Origin: an uncultured Pseudomonadales bacterium
GTDB lineage: Bacteria > Pseudomonadota > Gammaproteobacteria > Pseudomonadales > Pseudohongiellaceae
Assembly (NCBI GenBank): GCA_943842505.1
Contig: CALTDI010000015.1
Location: forward strand, 39,901-103,900
DNA: 64,000 nt
Reading direction: 5' to 3'
The notes under the pieces were generated by a model that searched no databases, was not told the origin of the DNA, and saw only the letters and a list, made by a program, of their open reading frames with translations. Positions 7,578 through 16,731 of the stretch are shown one piece after another; position 1 is the stretch's first letter, and each line of letters starts with the position of its first letter. Both the position numbers and the translations under genes were made by a program.

Positions 7578-8999
7578 TCAGGGGAGAAACAACAACATTC
7601 TGCGCCCCTCTCGAATGATGGTTAGTGCAGTTATGGAGCCGCTCGAGCCTTCGGCGCTGGCTGAAGTGGCAGCATTAAAGGCCTCAAGGTCAGCTATTTG
7701 CCTGCGGTTTACCTCAATAATCACATCGCCTTCTCGTAAACCTGCCGCCCAAGAATCTCCTGATTGACTTAAAGAAACAACTTCAACACCCTGTTTTGAA
7801 TGAGGATTTCTACTTCGAGTAGTTTCTAGCACCGCCCCGCGGAACTCCTTGTTGGCCGCATCTAGCGAGCCGGCAGCAATCGCCTGACCCGAGGAGCCCC
7901 CGATCCTGGCTTGCAGGGTTTCGCGCTTGCCATTGCGATACAGCGCCAACTCTACCTGCTGCTCCTGAAGCATGAGCCCCACCCTATTTCGCAACTGCCT
8001 GCTGCCATTCACCTCTTCCCCATCTACCCCCACAATGACATCCGACACCTGCACCCCAGCCATGTCCGCGGCACTATCGGGCATCACACTCGTCACAACA
8101 GCGCCATAATCAACCTCAACGTCTAACGCTGCGACAATATCGGGGGTAGCGTCGGCTATGGTCACGCCAAGCAACCCGCGCCGTACCTCTCCATCGCGTC
8201 TCAGGTGCTCCATGACCGTTGCCACCATATCTGTAGGCACAGCAAAGCCTATACCGTTACTGCCGCCACTACCGCTTATGATTGCCGTGTTGATCCCTAT
8301 TAACCTGCCCTCCATATCCACCAGGGCGCCACCGGAATTACCCTGGTTAATAGCCGCATCTGTCTGGATAAAGTCCTCATAGTTATCATTGTTTATGCCT
8401 GCACGGCCCAGAGCGCTGACAATACCCGAGGTAACCGTTTGCCCAATACCGAACGGGTTGCCAATGGCGACAACATAGTCGCCAACGGCGACTGTGCTGA
8501 CATCGGCAAAGTCAATTTCAACGAGGTTCTCTGCCTCGACCTGCAATAGCGCTACGTCGGTGCCAGGATCACTGCCTAGGAGCTTCGCTCTCAGACTTCT
8601 ATCATCACTGAGCCGCACTGTTATCTGAGAGGCATCAGCAACTACATGATGATTCGTGATGATAAGGCCCTCCGAGGCATCGACGATTACCCCTGACCCG
8701 GCGCCAGTAGCGTAGGACCGATGAGGTGCTTCGATATTCCCCTCGGGAGCTTCTCCGAAGAAGCGTCTCGCTCCCTTCGGCAACTCCTCACCATTGAAAA
8801 AATAGCGTCCCGCAGTGGGCATGGCCTTGCGGACATTGATACTGACTACTGCTGGAGTAACCTGCTCTAACATAGGTGCCAGAGAGGGTATGCCCTGCCT
8901 CAACGCCCCAGTGCTTATAGCTTGAGCCTGAGCTGCCAAGAGCATAAGCGCCGCCAGTGTAAGCAATTTCCCCGATCTAATAGATATTCCACTCTTCAT
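7578..8999 (-). CDS. degQ: Do-family periplasmic serine protease, DegQ-like
   Basis: The 473-aa protein has a signal peptide (LTLAALMLLAAQAQA), a trypsin-like domain and two PDZ domains, the standard DegP/DegQ/MucD architecture. The catalytic triad is visible: His118 in TNHHVV, Asp148 in DPGTDVALL and Ser222 in GNSGGALVD. PDZ1 begins near GLLGVTIAD and PDZ2 spans the last 90 residues (SWAAGLREGDVIIEVN). These enzymes degrade or refold misfolded envelope proteins. The long Q-linker typical of DegP is short here, which favours DegQ. The gene is divergent from a damaged ToxR-type regulator across a 302-bp gap and is closed by a strong terminator. Confidence 0.9.
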   Translation of the reverse strand: MKSGISIRSGKLLTLAALMLLAAQAQAISTGALRQGIPSLAPMLEQVTPAVVSINVRKAMPTAGRYFFNGEELPKGARRFFGEAPEGNIEAPHRSYATGAGSGVIVDASEGLIITNHHVVADASQITVRLSDDRSLRAKLLGSDPGTDVALLQVEAENLVEIDFADVSTVAVGDYVVAIGNPFGIGQTVTSGIVSALGRAGINNDNYEDFIQTDAAINQGNSGGALVDMEGRLIGINTAIISGSGGSNGIGFAVPTDMVATVMEHLRRDGEVRRGLLGVTIADATPDIVAALDVEVDYGAVVTSVMPDSAADMAGVQVSDVIVGVDGEEVNGSRQLRNRVGLMLQEQQVELALYRNGKRETLQARIGGSSGQAIAAGSLDAANKEFRGAVLETTRSRNPHSKQGVEVVSLSQSGDSWAAGLREGDVIIEVNRRQIADLEAFNAATSASAEGSSGSITALTIIREGRRMLLFLP

Positions 9000-9301
9000 C
9001 TTGAAATCTCCTCTTTAAACCTTATAAATGAATATAGGCCTCAGATTTACTGGCCTGCAGACCGCAATGCATACAGTTTGGAGAGAGAGACGACGAATAA
9101 CCTGAAATTGAGGTGAATTTTATGTCCAGAAAACCTGCAGAGGGAGAAAATTGCGGTTTGAGCGGTCTTATTAAACTAGAATATGAAGCGATTAGAGGGC
9201 AATAGAGGCCATACAGCGGTGCTTCATAGCAATTTCAAATCGAGACCTTCTCTCAGTTTTTGTTGAAAAGGTTCGAAAAGTCGAAAATTAGCGGAATACT
9301 C
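9000..9301. other. Divergent intergenic region, degQ / regulator
   Basis: This 302-bp gap separates the divergent starts of the DegQ-like protease and the ToxR/CadC-like regulator, so it should hold both promoters. I see no convincing consensus promoter, operator palindrome or RNA gene in it. Confidence 0.4.
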
Positions 9302-10304
9302 ATGTCTATTACGATCACTGAACAACGCGAACAGAATGTTGACCTTCCACTGCATGCCGCAGCACCGGCGCTTGCCCGACCATTCTCGCTCGGAGACTGG
9401 CGAGTACTGCCGCAGTTGAACCGCCTGCAACATCTCATTAGCGGCGAAGAGCGACAGTTAGAACCGCGCCTGATTAAGCTGCTTTGCTTTCTCGCGGCAA
9501 ATGAACACCGGGTTCTGTCACGCGAGGAGCTTGTGCAGGAACTATGGCCCCGAGTCATAGTGAATGAAAATTCACTCACTCGAGCTATCTCGGAGCTTCG
9601 CAAGCAGTTGCAATCGACAATCGCTGTCCATGCTAATTACATCGAAACTATTCCCAAGCGAGGCTACCGCCTCATCCCCATAGTCGAATTCACAGAGGCT
9701 CGGCGCTCTGCAGCAATACCTGGCAATTTCTCGCTTTGGAACGAACTACTCACGCAGTCACCTCGAAGAGTTGCTGCCGCCCTATCCGCTGCCGGTCTGT
9801 GTTTGATACTGGCAGGATGGCTATCTCTGGGCGCACAGCGTCTCGTCGATCTGGATCGAAGTCTGGTAGTGTTGAGTGACGACGTACTCAATGAAGAGCC
9901 CGACTATCTGGGTGGCACGCTGCAATTGAGTACAATCGAGGGAAGTTCTGCCGTCGTTGAGTCTATCGCTTCGCCCGTAGTCTCTCTGGACGAGAAGCAA
10001 TACGCCTTCATTCAATATGACACGTCCGGCTCGACCATTTTCCTTGGCGGATTTGGCACGGCAATCGAACCCGTTCCCTGTTTACTACAGCAATAGACAG
10101 CTCTTCAATTTGGCCTGGTCTCCTGTGGGAAACAATCTGCTGTTTGCAAGAAGGCCGAACGTTTCAACCGCGGCAGTTTTTTCGCCCGTAGGCGAGACAG
10201 CCGAGCTGCTTATGCTAAATCTAAACACGCTGGAGACGACTCGACTAGTGGAGGACATGAACCCAGCCGATACTGATCCCTCTACCAGTCTCAACCTCAC
10301 CTAG
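9302..10304 (+). pseudogene. ToxR/CadC-type membrane-anchored regulator, frameshifted
   Basis: The first frame (9302-10096) encodes an OmpR-type winged helix: FSLGDWRVLPQLNRL, then LIKLLCFLAANEHRVLSREEL, and ENSLTRAISELRKQL with IPKRGYRL. One transmembrane helix (AALSAAGLCLILAGWL) and a periplasmic segment follow. It stops at 10096. The +1 frame continues with YYSNRQLFNLAWSPVGNN and runs to 10304, which looks like the periplasmic TolB-like sensor continuing. One extra base near 10,070-10,085 explains the break. ATG 9302 is preferred to the TTG at 9260, although no strong ribosome site is present. A repaired protein would be about 330 aa. The divergent degQ suggests envelope-stress control (inference). 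A base-calling error is possible. Confidence 0.65.
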
Positions 10305-10348
10305 GCATTATCGAGCAAGCAACACGCTCCCTACTCGAATCCTTCTAT

Positions 10349-11275
10349 CTACATCTGATGGCTGGCGGGGCCCACGACCGTCGAAAGATACGATGTGACT
10401 ATCAGAATTGCCGCAGCAATCGCTAGCTCCACACGAATCGAAGTTTGTAGCCGCGAGATACTCCCACTAGCAAGCATCGAAGGCACCAAAACAAGTTTAT
10501 TGATAGCGGCGACCGCTAGAATAGCAGCGACTAGAACCAGCTTAACTAGCAAGACCACGCCGTAGCCAGTTTTTATCAAGTCGAAAGGCGAGTCTAACAA
10601 CTCCCACGACATCAATATGCCTGCCAGAAAGAGTATCGAGAGGATGGCGATAGCATTATCACCAAAGCGCTTAAGCGTCTTCTGCAATGTTTCCAGGCTT
10701 GTGCTCTTGCTCAATTGCAAAAATGGATAGAGACAACCGATCCATAGAGCGAAGGCTATAAAGTGCAGCATTATGGAAGTCTGAGCCACAATACTTAATA
10801 CGGAAACATGACCGCTTACCCGATGAGAAAAGGCCAATATGATCAGAGCCGCGAACTGAATTGTAAATAGAAACCGCGCCAAAAGAACGGATAGCTTACC
10901 ATCCGTATACTGCAGCTTCTTAAGAAAGACTACACTTGCCCCCCCTGCCAATATAAAGGCTAGCAGCCTGAACAAGGTGACATCACCGAGACTGGTGTCC
11001 AACAAAATAGAGGCCATCCCCCAGTCAAACATTCCCCCTACACCACTGTCGTTTATCAAACCAACCTGCACGAGAAAGCCGAGCAGAACCCCGTGAAAAC
11101 CGACAACTGCGCCGACAAAGACAGTGGAAAAATTGGAGAATAGCGTTGCCCTGCTTCCATTGGAATAACGCAAAGCAGCTAGACTGCCTCCAGCTATACT
11201 GAAGGCAGCAAAGTAGAGGAGAAGTTTGGCTAGAAGGCTTGCCATCTCCCAATTGTCAGGGAGTGAAAACATCAA
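10349..11275 (-). CDS. copD: CopD-family inner-membrane copper protein
   Basis: The 308-aa protein has about eight hydrophobic helices. It fits the CopD/PcoD family, which cooperates with CopC in copper uptake or transfer across the inner membrane. Candidate metal-binding residues are the helix-embedded His in FHGVLLGFLVQ, the His in FSHRVSGHVSV, and LHFIAFALWIGCLYPF, the latter being a family hallmark. It lies 14 bp downstream of copC, an operon pairing seen widely, and has no terminator before the regulator remnant at 10304. Copper specificity follows from the family. Confidence 0.85.
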   Translation of the reverse strand: MMFSLPDNWEMASLLAKLLLYFAAFSIAGGSLAALRYSNGSRATLFSNFSTVFVGAVVGFHGVLLGFLVQVGLINDSGVGGMFDWGMASILLDTSLGDVTLFRLLAFILAGGASVVFLKKLQYTDGKLSVLLARFLFTIQFAALIILAFSHRVSGHVSVLSIVAQTSIMLHFIAFALWIGCLYPFLQLSKSTSLETLQKTLKRFGDNAIAILSILFLAGILMSWELLDSPFDLIKTGYGVVLLVKLVLVAAILAVAAINKLVLVPSMLASGSISRLQTSIRVELAIAAAILIVTSYLSTVVGPASHQM

Positions 11276-11289
11276 GCGCTCCGATTCAG

Positions 11290-11709
11290 CTAGTGCCCGT
11301 GGCTCGCGGCTTCGCCGGAATGATCTTCGGCCGCCGACGGGTCAACAGTAAAACTGTAACTATCTGCTACCGTGTGGCCGTCTGCACCGATGACCGCCCA
11401 GTTAACGGTGAACGCACCTGGATGCATGCCGGGGGTTTCAATCATGAATGTGGCTTTAGGCTCGCTGTTACTCTCAAAATTAGTTGGCATTTCGTGGCCC
11501 ACACCCATCAGCTCCAACTTAACCAGTTTCACCGGCCCATTGAAGCTCAGGTTAATATGTCCTGGTGCCTCCCTAATTATCGCACCGTCAGCTGGAGCGG
11601 CCTCTTTCAATGCCGTATGAGCGAAGGCAGTAGTGGAAACTAGTAGCGTGAAAACAGCGCAGGCAATGACGCGTGATGCCGACCGAAGAGACGATTGAGA
11701 ATGTTTCAT
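11290..11709 (-). CDS. copC: CopC-family periplasmic copper-binding protein
   Basis: The 139-aa protein has a signal peptide ending in TTAFA, giving a mature N-terminus HTALKEAAPADGA. The leading His is the classic Cu(II) ligand of CopC. The barrel is completed by INLSFNGPVKLVKLEL, then GAFTVNWAVIGADGHTVADSYSF, where the conserved DGH supplies another Cu(II) ligand. A short His-containing tail (AAEDHSGEAASHGH) could bind additional metal. Unlike the two CopC-like proteins at 3-5 kb, this is a canonical family member. It heads a two-gene copC-copD operon. Confidence 0.9.
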   Translation of the reverse strand: MKHSQSSLRSASRVIACAVFTLLVSTTAFAHTALKEAAPADGAIIREAPGHINLSFNGPVKLVKLELMGVGHEMPTNFESNSEPKATFMIETPGMHPGAFTVNWAVIGADGHTVADSYSFTVDPSAAEDHSGEAASHGH

Positions 11710-11849
11710 AGAAACCTCAGATTAAGAAAAGTTAGTCAGATCAGAGGATTATCGCAGCTTGGAAGGAAATAGGCGAATCAGGAACTATGCGTCAAATTGT
11801 CGCAGAATCTAGAGCCCTCACACCCTGATCCGAACCGGATATCGCCGTA

Positions 11850-12575
11850 TTAGGTGCCTTTCTTTTTCCATACCCGACTCCTGGGCGAGAGCGTGATCTC
11901 ATCAAAAACCGTGCCGGCTCGTGACGCCAATACCATCATCACGGCCTGTGCAATATCCTCCGGCTCGATCGCGTTTTCGGGTGACTGCTCTGGCTCAAAC
12001 TGTAATCGATCGAAGAATGGCGTACGCACGGCTCCCGGATTAATCAGGGTCACCCTAAGCCCAGACTTGCCGCTCTCTTCACGCAGCGCCTGGGAAAACC
12101 CGCGAATAGCAAACTTACTGGCGCAATAGATACTGCCCTGCCTGGCACCCCTGAGAGCCGCTTCGGAGCCCATAAACAAGATATCACCCTCACCCTGTTT
12201 CTTTAGCTGGGGCAGGAAGGCTTTTGTAACAATTACCTGGCTAGTTAGATTGGTATCCATAACTAATCGAATGTCTTTCACCGAGAGCTGCTCCAGGAAC
12301 CCCATCCTGCCGATGCCGGCATTATTGATAAGCGCCTTCACTGGCATGTCTATTTCTTCAATCAATGCAGACATTGCATCGGGAAGCGCATCTAAATCGG
12401 CAAGATTGATACTTCGGCCAATAAAATTCGGATGATCCAGCCCCGCTTTCTCCAGATTTTTGGCAATACCTAGAACCACATAACCCGCTTCAAGCAACGC
12501 CTTTACCAGGCATAGACCTATACCAGAGGATGCCCCCGTCACTACGACCATCTTTTTAGTATTTATTTTGCTCAA
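11850..12575 (-). CDS. Short-chain dehydrogenase/reductase, last gene of the GT2-SPL operon
   Basis: The 241-aa protein is a classical SDR with TGASSGIG (NAD(P) binding), NNAGIG, a catalytic Ser region (ILFMGSEAALRG) and YCASK. TTG at 12575 has GGAG 8 nt upstream and is preferred over the internal ATG at 12551, which has none. It follows the SPL-like gene by 28 bp and is probably the end of the four-gene unit that begins at 15307. The substrate cannot be inferred. Confidence 0.8.
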   Translation of the reverse strand: MSKINTKKMVVVTGASSGIGLCLVKALLEAGYVVLGIAKNLEKAGLDHPNFIGRSINLADLDALPDAMSALIEEIDMPVKALINNAGIGRMGFLEQLSVKDIRLVMDTNLTSQVIVTKAFLPQLKKQGEGDILFMGSEAALRGARQGSIYCASKFAIRGFSQALREESGKSGLRVTLINPGAVRTPFFDRLQFEPEQSPENAIEPEDIAQAVMMVLASRAGTVFDEITLSPRSRVWKKKGT

Positions 12576-12603
12576 TCTGAATACTCCAAAATACCTTCGA
12601 CTA

Positions 12604-13590
12604 TTACGCGCAACGGTAATACTGCTGCGGCGAGATATGGCTGAACAATAATTTCTCTATAGCCGCCAATTGTAAAGACTCATCCTCACTCTTTAGCGCT
12701 ATCATTCCATCCGCAGTCGTCGTGGGTCGCGCAAACAATTCTTCATCTGGGTAGAGTTTAACAATTCTCTTGTGAAAATCGATTGGCATCCTAAACAAGC
12801 CGCTACTTACAGAGTGAATTTTTCTTGCATCAAGCTTCGCAAACACTTGTGCAAATAAACTCTCATAGGGCGTCAAGCCCTGAGAATCCAATATCAATGG
12901 CTCGAAGCGAAGAGCAACTCTCCAACCGGCGAGCTGCAACTTCTGCAAGGCTTCAAGTCTTTTATCGATCGATGGAACTTTATGCTCCCAGCGCGAACCC
13001 GCCTCATGAGAGGTGAAACTCATAGCAATGACGCAGTTTGGAATAACCGGCTGCTCAAGCAAATGGCGAATCTGCGTACTCTTCGTTCTGAACTCTAATT
13101 CAGCGTTAGGGTATTCTCCAAACAGCGGCACAAAATGCTTACAGAAATCGCTGACTGGCTCTAGCGCCAGGCTGTCACAGTCGTAACCGCTGTAATAGAC
13201 GCCACCACCAGAATTTTTCTCTATCTTGCTAGCGATGGCTTCTTCAAAATCTTCATAATTAACGAATAGTACGTAGTTAGCTGAGCTATACATGCCCTGC
13301 AGAAAACAATAGCGACAATCGTATACACAGTTCAGCATATGCGAAAAGTAATAACTCCTGCTGTCGTTGTAACCGTATCCATCTGGCGCCACAAGCACCT
13401 TACTCCCATACTTTTTCGCCAATATTAACGCAGGTGCCTTCTTCTGCAGACGGAAGTTCTGAGATTTTCGATTGAACACCTCCCCATAGCGCTCACAGAC
13501 GACCCGCGGCACCTGAGGAAAACGATCGAGCATGTTTTTAACTCGGCTCGTTTCCAACACTTCTTCTTCGATGTAGATCGTCGAAAACAT
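12604..13590 (-). CDS. SPL-family radical SAM protein (spore photoproduct lyase-like)
   Basis: The protein is about 328 aa. CVYDCRYC supplies the CxxxCxxC cluster that holds a [4Fe-4S] centre and cleaves S-adenosylmethionine, the first-Cys spacing and flanking SHMLN...FLQGMY matching the spore photoproduct lyase (SPL) family rather than generic radical SAM proteins. RFEPLILDSQGL is also typical. True SPL repairs the spore DNA lesion in Firmicutes. A non-sporing gammaproteobacterium should not need that, so this is an SPL-like enzyme of unknown substrate. ATG 13590 is preferred to the TTG at 13599. It lies close to the nucleosidase-like gene (3-12 bp depending on start). Confidence 0.75.
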   Translation of the reverse strand: MFSTIYIEEEVLETSRVKNMLDRFPQVPRVVCERYGEVFNRKSQNFRLQKKAPALILAKKYGSKVLVAPDGYGYNDSRSYYFSHMLNCVYDCRYCFLQGMYSSANYVLFVNYEDFEEAIASKIEKNSGGGVYYSGYDCDSLALEPVSDFCKHFVPLFGEYPNAELEFRTKSTQIRHLLEQPVIPNCVIAMSFTSHEAGSRWEHKVPSIDKRLEALQKLQLAGWRVALRFEPLILDSQGLTPYESLFAQVFAKLDARKIHSVSSGLFRMPIDFHKRIVKLYPDEELFARPTTTADGMIALKSEDESLQLAAIEKLLFSHISPQQYYRCA

Positions 13591-13602
13591 ATCACTCAAC
13601 CA

Positions 13603-14466
13603 CTACTGTTTGCCCACTCTGTCAATCTGTGCCGAGAGCTGGCTGATAATTTGTTTACTGTGACTTCCAGCTAGACTTATAACACTTTCCAGATCAGCCT
13701 CAAGACCCAGCGCCTTATAGCGTAGACAGAGCCGCTTCAACTGCAATTTCTGGTTTACCGTTAGATGAATGCGCGAACAAAGCTCACGATAGACTCCGGG
13801 TATACGATGACTATCGTTGTGTTCTCTTACTATCTCGCTCATTTTGGAAATAAGTAAAATGATTTGTTCTTGTAGCAGCCTAATCCAGATAGGTATGTTC
13901 TTGAAATCCAGCTTCTCAATCGGATTCTCCAGATTATCAGAAATTATTTTGAATACTTGCACCAATTCGGCAGTAGAGTATTTAGTCGCCTGCTCGAAAA
14001 ATGAAAATGCTTCCATCTCATAGGCTACATCTTCGGGATAGGTGCGCTCTGGCTCATCGACAGTAATCACCGCGACACTATCTATCCCTGCAATAAGCTG
14101 AGGTGGATAGGCGCTAACGCCCGATACCTGGCAAGTGATTTTATTGCCAAGCCAGGCGCTGCCCAGCGGCGCCTTACTATGACCAGCAATACCGATATTT
14201 AACCAGGCCCGTATCTGACCTTCCTCATTGGCTTGTTGCTGCGACAGGTCGGTAATGGCTGCCTCCATAGCGGCTCTGCCGATTCCCGAAACAATCAGGT
14301 GTAGGTTGTTAGAATTACCATACTGCACGAATCGAGACGTGGTTTGAAATGGCTGCAGATGCAGCATGGGGATCAGAGCCTTAGCCTCCAGGGCATGAGC
14401 CACCACTATATTCACCGGGGTGGATTCTGATCCATGCAATGATTTTTCAAACTTCTTAATCATCAT
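13603..14466 (-). CDS. MTA/SAH nucleosidase-like phosphorylase with helical extension
   Basis: The first 170 residues fit the nucleoside phosphorylase superfamily: IVVAHALEAKALIP at the start, VSGIGRAAMEAAI, WLNIGIAGH and the base-binding helix YEMEAFSFF. These enzymes cleave adenosyl compounds such as MTA, SAH or 5'-deoxyadenosine. The last 110 residues are charged, probably helical, and not part of the fold. The radical SAM neighbour releases 5'-deoxyadenosine in each cycle, so removing that inhibitor would be a sensible pairing (inference). TGAGG lies before the double ATG. The 5' end overlaps the glycosyltransferase gene by 11 bp, implying translational coupling. Confidence 0.7.
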   Translation of the reverse strand: MMIKKFEKSLHGSESTPVNIVVAHALEAKALIPMLHLQPFQTTSRFVQYGNSNNLHLIVSGIGRAAMEAAITDLSQQQANEEGQIRAWLNIGIAGHSKAPLGSAWLGNKITCQVSGVSAYPPQLIAGIDSVAVITVDEPERTYPEDVAYEMEAFSFFEQATKYSTAELVQVFKIISDNLENPIEKLDFKNIPIWIRLLQEQIILLISKMSEIVREHNDSHRIPGVYRELCSRIHLTVNQKLQLKRLCLRYKALGLEADLESVISLAGSHSKQIISQLSAQIDRVGKQ

Positions 14467-15307
14467 GTGCCTCAGATATCAGGCTACCGTGCATTTTTAG
14501 AAGCTGGTCATAGTAGTGGACGTCTTCGAGCTTTGCCCTCTTTGAAGCCCCATTTCTTAATATTGTCACTTTCTCTAGGAGAGTTTTCTGAACAAGTCGC
14601 CCTTGATCAGCATCCAAACTCCCACTGCTTAGAAGCTTTGTAAGAGACTGCACTCTAAATCTGTCCATACCCCAGTAATGCTTGGACAATTGATCTTCAT
14701 GACCACCGTACTTCATGAGCAAGGGGTTATCCACATAGAGGACGCGTTCTTTGCAACAGATTCTCAACCAAAGATCATAGTCTTCACAGGCCGGTAACGA
14801 TTCGTCAAATCCGCCTACATCTGCAAGCAGGGAACGATGCAGCACTGCCGCAGACGGAGAGATCGCACACAAGGGCAGGCACAGCGGAAAGATATAGCCG
14901 CCACTCTTTTTATGCTTGTGCATTTGATTAACGCGCTTACCGTTTCGAATCCAGATTTCATCGCTATGTACCAATCTGATATCCGGGCTCGCTTCCAGTT
15001 CAGACAACTGTACCTCGAGCTTCTTTGGCAACCACTCATCATCCGAGTCGAGAAATGCCACACAGTCGCTGGACGTAGCCTCTACTCCCGCGTTTCTCGC
15101 CGCACTGACACCCAGGTTCTGCTGCCTGATATAAATGACCTGGGAAAAATGTTCTTTGACCAACACCTCAGTAGAATCCGTTGAGCCGTCATCGATAACG
15201 CAGACTTCCTCAGGCTGCCGTGTCTGCTCAAAAACAGATTCAAGCGCGCGGCGCAGAGTCCTCGCTCTATTGTATGTTGGGATTATAACTGCGACTGAAT
15301 ATTTCAC
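14456..15307 (-). CDS. Family 2 glycosyltransferase, first gene of the operon
   Basis: The 283-aa GT-A protein begins VAVIIPTYNRARTLRRAL and has VIDDGSTDST, GVSAARNAG and FLDSDDEW, the last supplying the metal-binding DxD. It has no membrane helix. GT2 enzymes transfer a sugar from a nucleotide sugar to a glycan, lipid or protein. Near-operon partners here are enzymes, not envelope-polysaccharide genes, so this is not an obvious O-antigen locus. The start codon is GTG. A terminator from the preceding acyl-CoA dehydrogenase gene lies 67 bp upstream, so the operon should have its own promoter in the 15308-15373 gap. Confidence 0.85.
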   Translation of the reverse strand: MKYSVAVIIPTYNRARTLRRALESVFEQTRQPEEVCVIDDGSTDSTEVLVKEHFSQVIYIRQQNLGVSAARNAGVEATSSDCVAFLDSDDEWLPKKLEVQLSELEASPDIRLVHSDEIWIRNGKRVNQMHKHKKSGGYIFPLCLPLCAISPSAAVLHRSLLADVGGFDESLPACEDYDLWLRICCKERVLYVDNPLLMKYGGHEDQLSKHYWGMDRFRVQSLTKLLSSGSLDADQGRLVQKTLLEKVTILRNGASKRAKLEDVHYYDQLLKMHGSLISEAHDD

Positions 15308-15373
15308 GGCGCTACTACTGATAGTGAGTTAAATTGGCAGCCCTTGAACAGCCACCGACCGGGGTTCGCTTGC

Positions 15374-15402
15374 AAAAAAAGGGAACCGAGGTTCCCTTTT
15401 TT
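15374..15402 (-). terminator. Terminator after the acyl-CoA dehydrogenase gene
   Basis: GGGAACC and GGTTCCC around a 2-4 nt turn, flanked by A7 and T6, 65 bp beyond the stop of the minus-strand gene at 15467. The A and T tracts would allow bidirectional action. Confidence 0.85.
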
Positions 15403-15466
15403 CTATCCATACTTTCTGTGCTAAACGCTTTGGCTAATTCCGTCTAGCCAAACCAGAAAAGGCTAA

Positions 15467-16684
15467 CTAGTTATATTTCGCCAATTCCTTTCTCGCGATA
15501 ACGCGACGATGCACTTCATCCGGCCCATCGGCGAGACGCAGTGTACGCTGACCTGTCCACAGTGCCGCTAGAGGGAAGTCCTGGGATACACCGGCCGCAC
15601 CGTGCATCTGAATAGCACGATCGATCACACGCAGAGCCATATTTGGTACGGCTACTTTGATCTGAGATATCGCATCACGAGCCGCCTTGTTTCCTATCGT
15701 GTCCATGAGCCATGCTGCTTTGTAGGTAAGCAGCCTGCACATCTCAATTTCAATGCGACTATCGGCAATGACGTCATAGTTGCCACCTAGCTCCGCTAGA
15801 GGCTTACCAAAGGCTTCCCTGCTTACTGCACGCTGACACATCAGATCGAGAGCCTTCTCCGCAGCACCAATAGAACGCATGCAGTGATGGATACGGCCAG
15901 GGCCTAGACGCCCCTGAGAAATTTCAAAGCCTCTGCCGCGACCAAGAATTATATTGCTTTCAGGTACTCGAACATTATGGAATTTAATATGCATATGACC
16001 ATGAGGCGCATCATCGCGGCCAAAGACATGCATGGGTCGTATGACCTCAACACCTTCGGCGTCCATCGGCACGAGAATCTGTGATTGCCGAGTATGCTTT
16101 GGCGCATCGGGATCGGTTAACACCATAACGATCATAATCTTGCAGCGGGCATCACCGGCGCCAGAAATATAAAACTTCTCGCCACTTATCACCCACTCGT
16201 CGCCATCTAGGACTGCGCTCGTTGCGATATTGGTTGCATCAGAAGATGCAACACCGGGCTCAGTCATTGCGAATGCTGAGCGAATCTCACCAGAGAGCAG
16301 CGGCACCAGCCACTCTTTCTTCTGTTCTTCGGAACCATAACGTTCTAATACTTCCATGTTACCGGTATCGGGCGCACTGCAATTAAACGCCTCAGATGCA
16401 AGTCGGCTTCGCCCCATGATCTCGGCTAGGTGTGCGTACTGCAGATTCGATATGCCTGCGCCACCCTGACTCTCTGGCAGGAAGAAGTTCCACAATCCCA
16501 GTCTACGAGCCTCAGCCTTGAGGCTTTCCAATATTTCGTCCTGACGAGGTGTGTGCGACCATCGGTCACCAACACTCACCTCTTCGTGATATTCAAGCTC
16601 TACCGGCTCTACTTTCTCAGCTACAAAAGTACGAATCTTTTCACGCACTTCAACTAGTTCTTCTGATAATCCTAAGTCCATCAT
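15467..16684 (-). CDS. Acyl-CoA dehydrogenase, ACAD10/11-like
   Basis: The 405-aa protein fits the FAD-dependent acyl-CoA dehydrogenase family, which introduces a 2,3-double bond into acyl-Co[16 protein letters not shown] is the FAD-binding segment, and [18 protein letters not shown] with [18 protein letters not shown] is the C-terminal four-helix domain signature of the ACAD10/11 group. No signal peptide is present. It is followed upstream on the same strand by an SDR and may belong to one fatty-acid or side-chain degradation unit running 19428 to 15467. The substrate is unknown; the two SDRs and CurA-like reductase next to it suggest acyl-CoA or ketone metabolism. Confidence 0.85.
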   Translation of the reverse strand: MMDLGLSEELVEVREKIRTFVAEKVEPVELEYHEEVSVGDRWSHTPRQDEILESLKAEARRLGLWNFFLPESQGGAGISNLQYAHLAEIMGRSRLASEAFNCSAPDTGNMEVLERYGSEEQKKEWLVPLLSGEIRSAFAMTEPGVASSDATNIATSAVLDGDEWVISGEKFYISGAGDARCKIMIVMVLTDPDAPKHTRQSQILVPMDAEGVEVIRPMHVFGRDDAPHGHMHIKFHNVRVPESNIILGRGRGFEISQGRLGPGRIHHCMRSIGAAEKALDLMCQRAVSREAFGKPLAELGGNYDVIADSRIEIEMCRLLTYKAAWLMDTIGNKAARDAISQIKVAVPNMALRVIDRAIQMHGAAGVSQDFPLAALWTGQRTLRLADGPDEVHRRVIARKELAKYN

Positions 16685-16731
16685 GTTTTACAGTTCCCCT
16701 GATTCCTAATTAATTAAATAGTATACGCCGA

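Noticed and set aside
9260-9301. TTG start for the ToxR-type regulator
   Set aside because: ATG 9302 is a closer fit; the extension is a low-complexity stretch.
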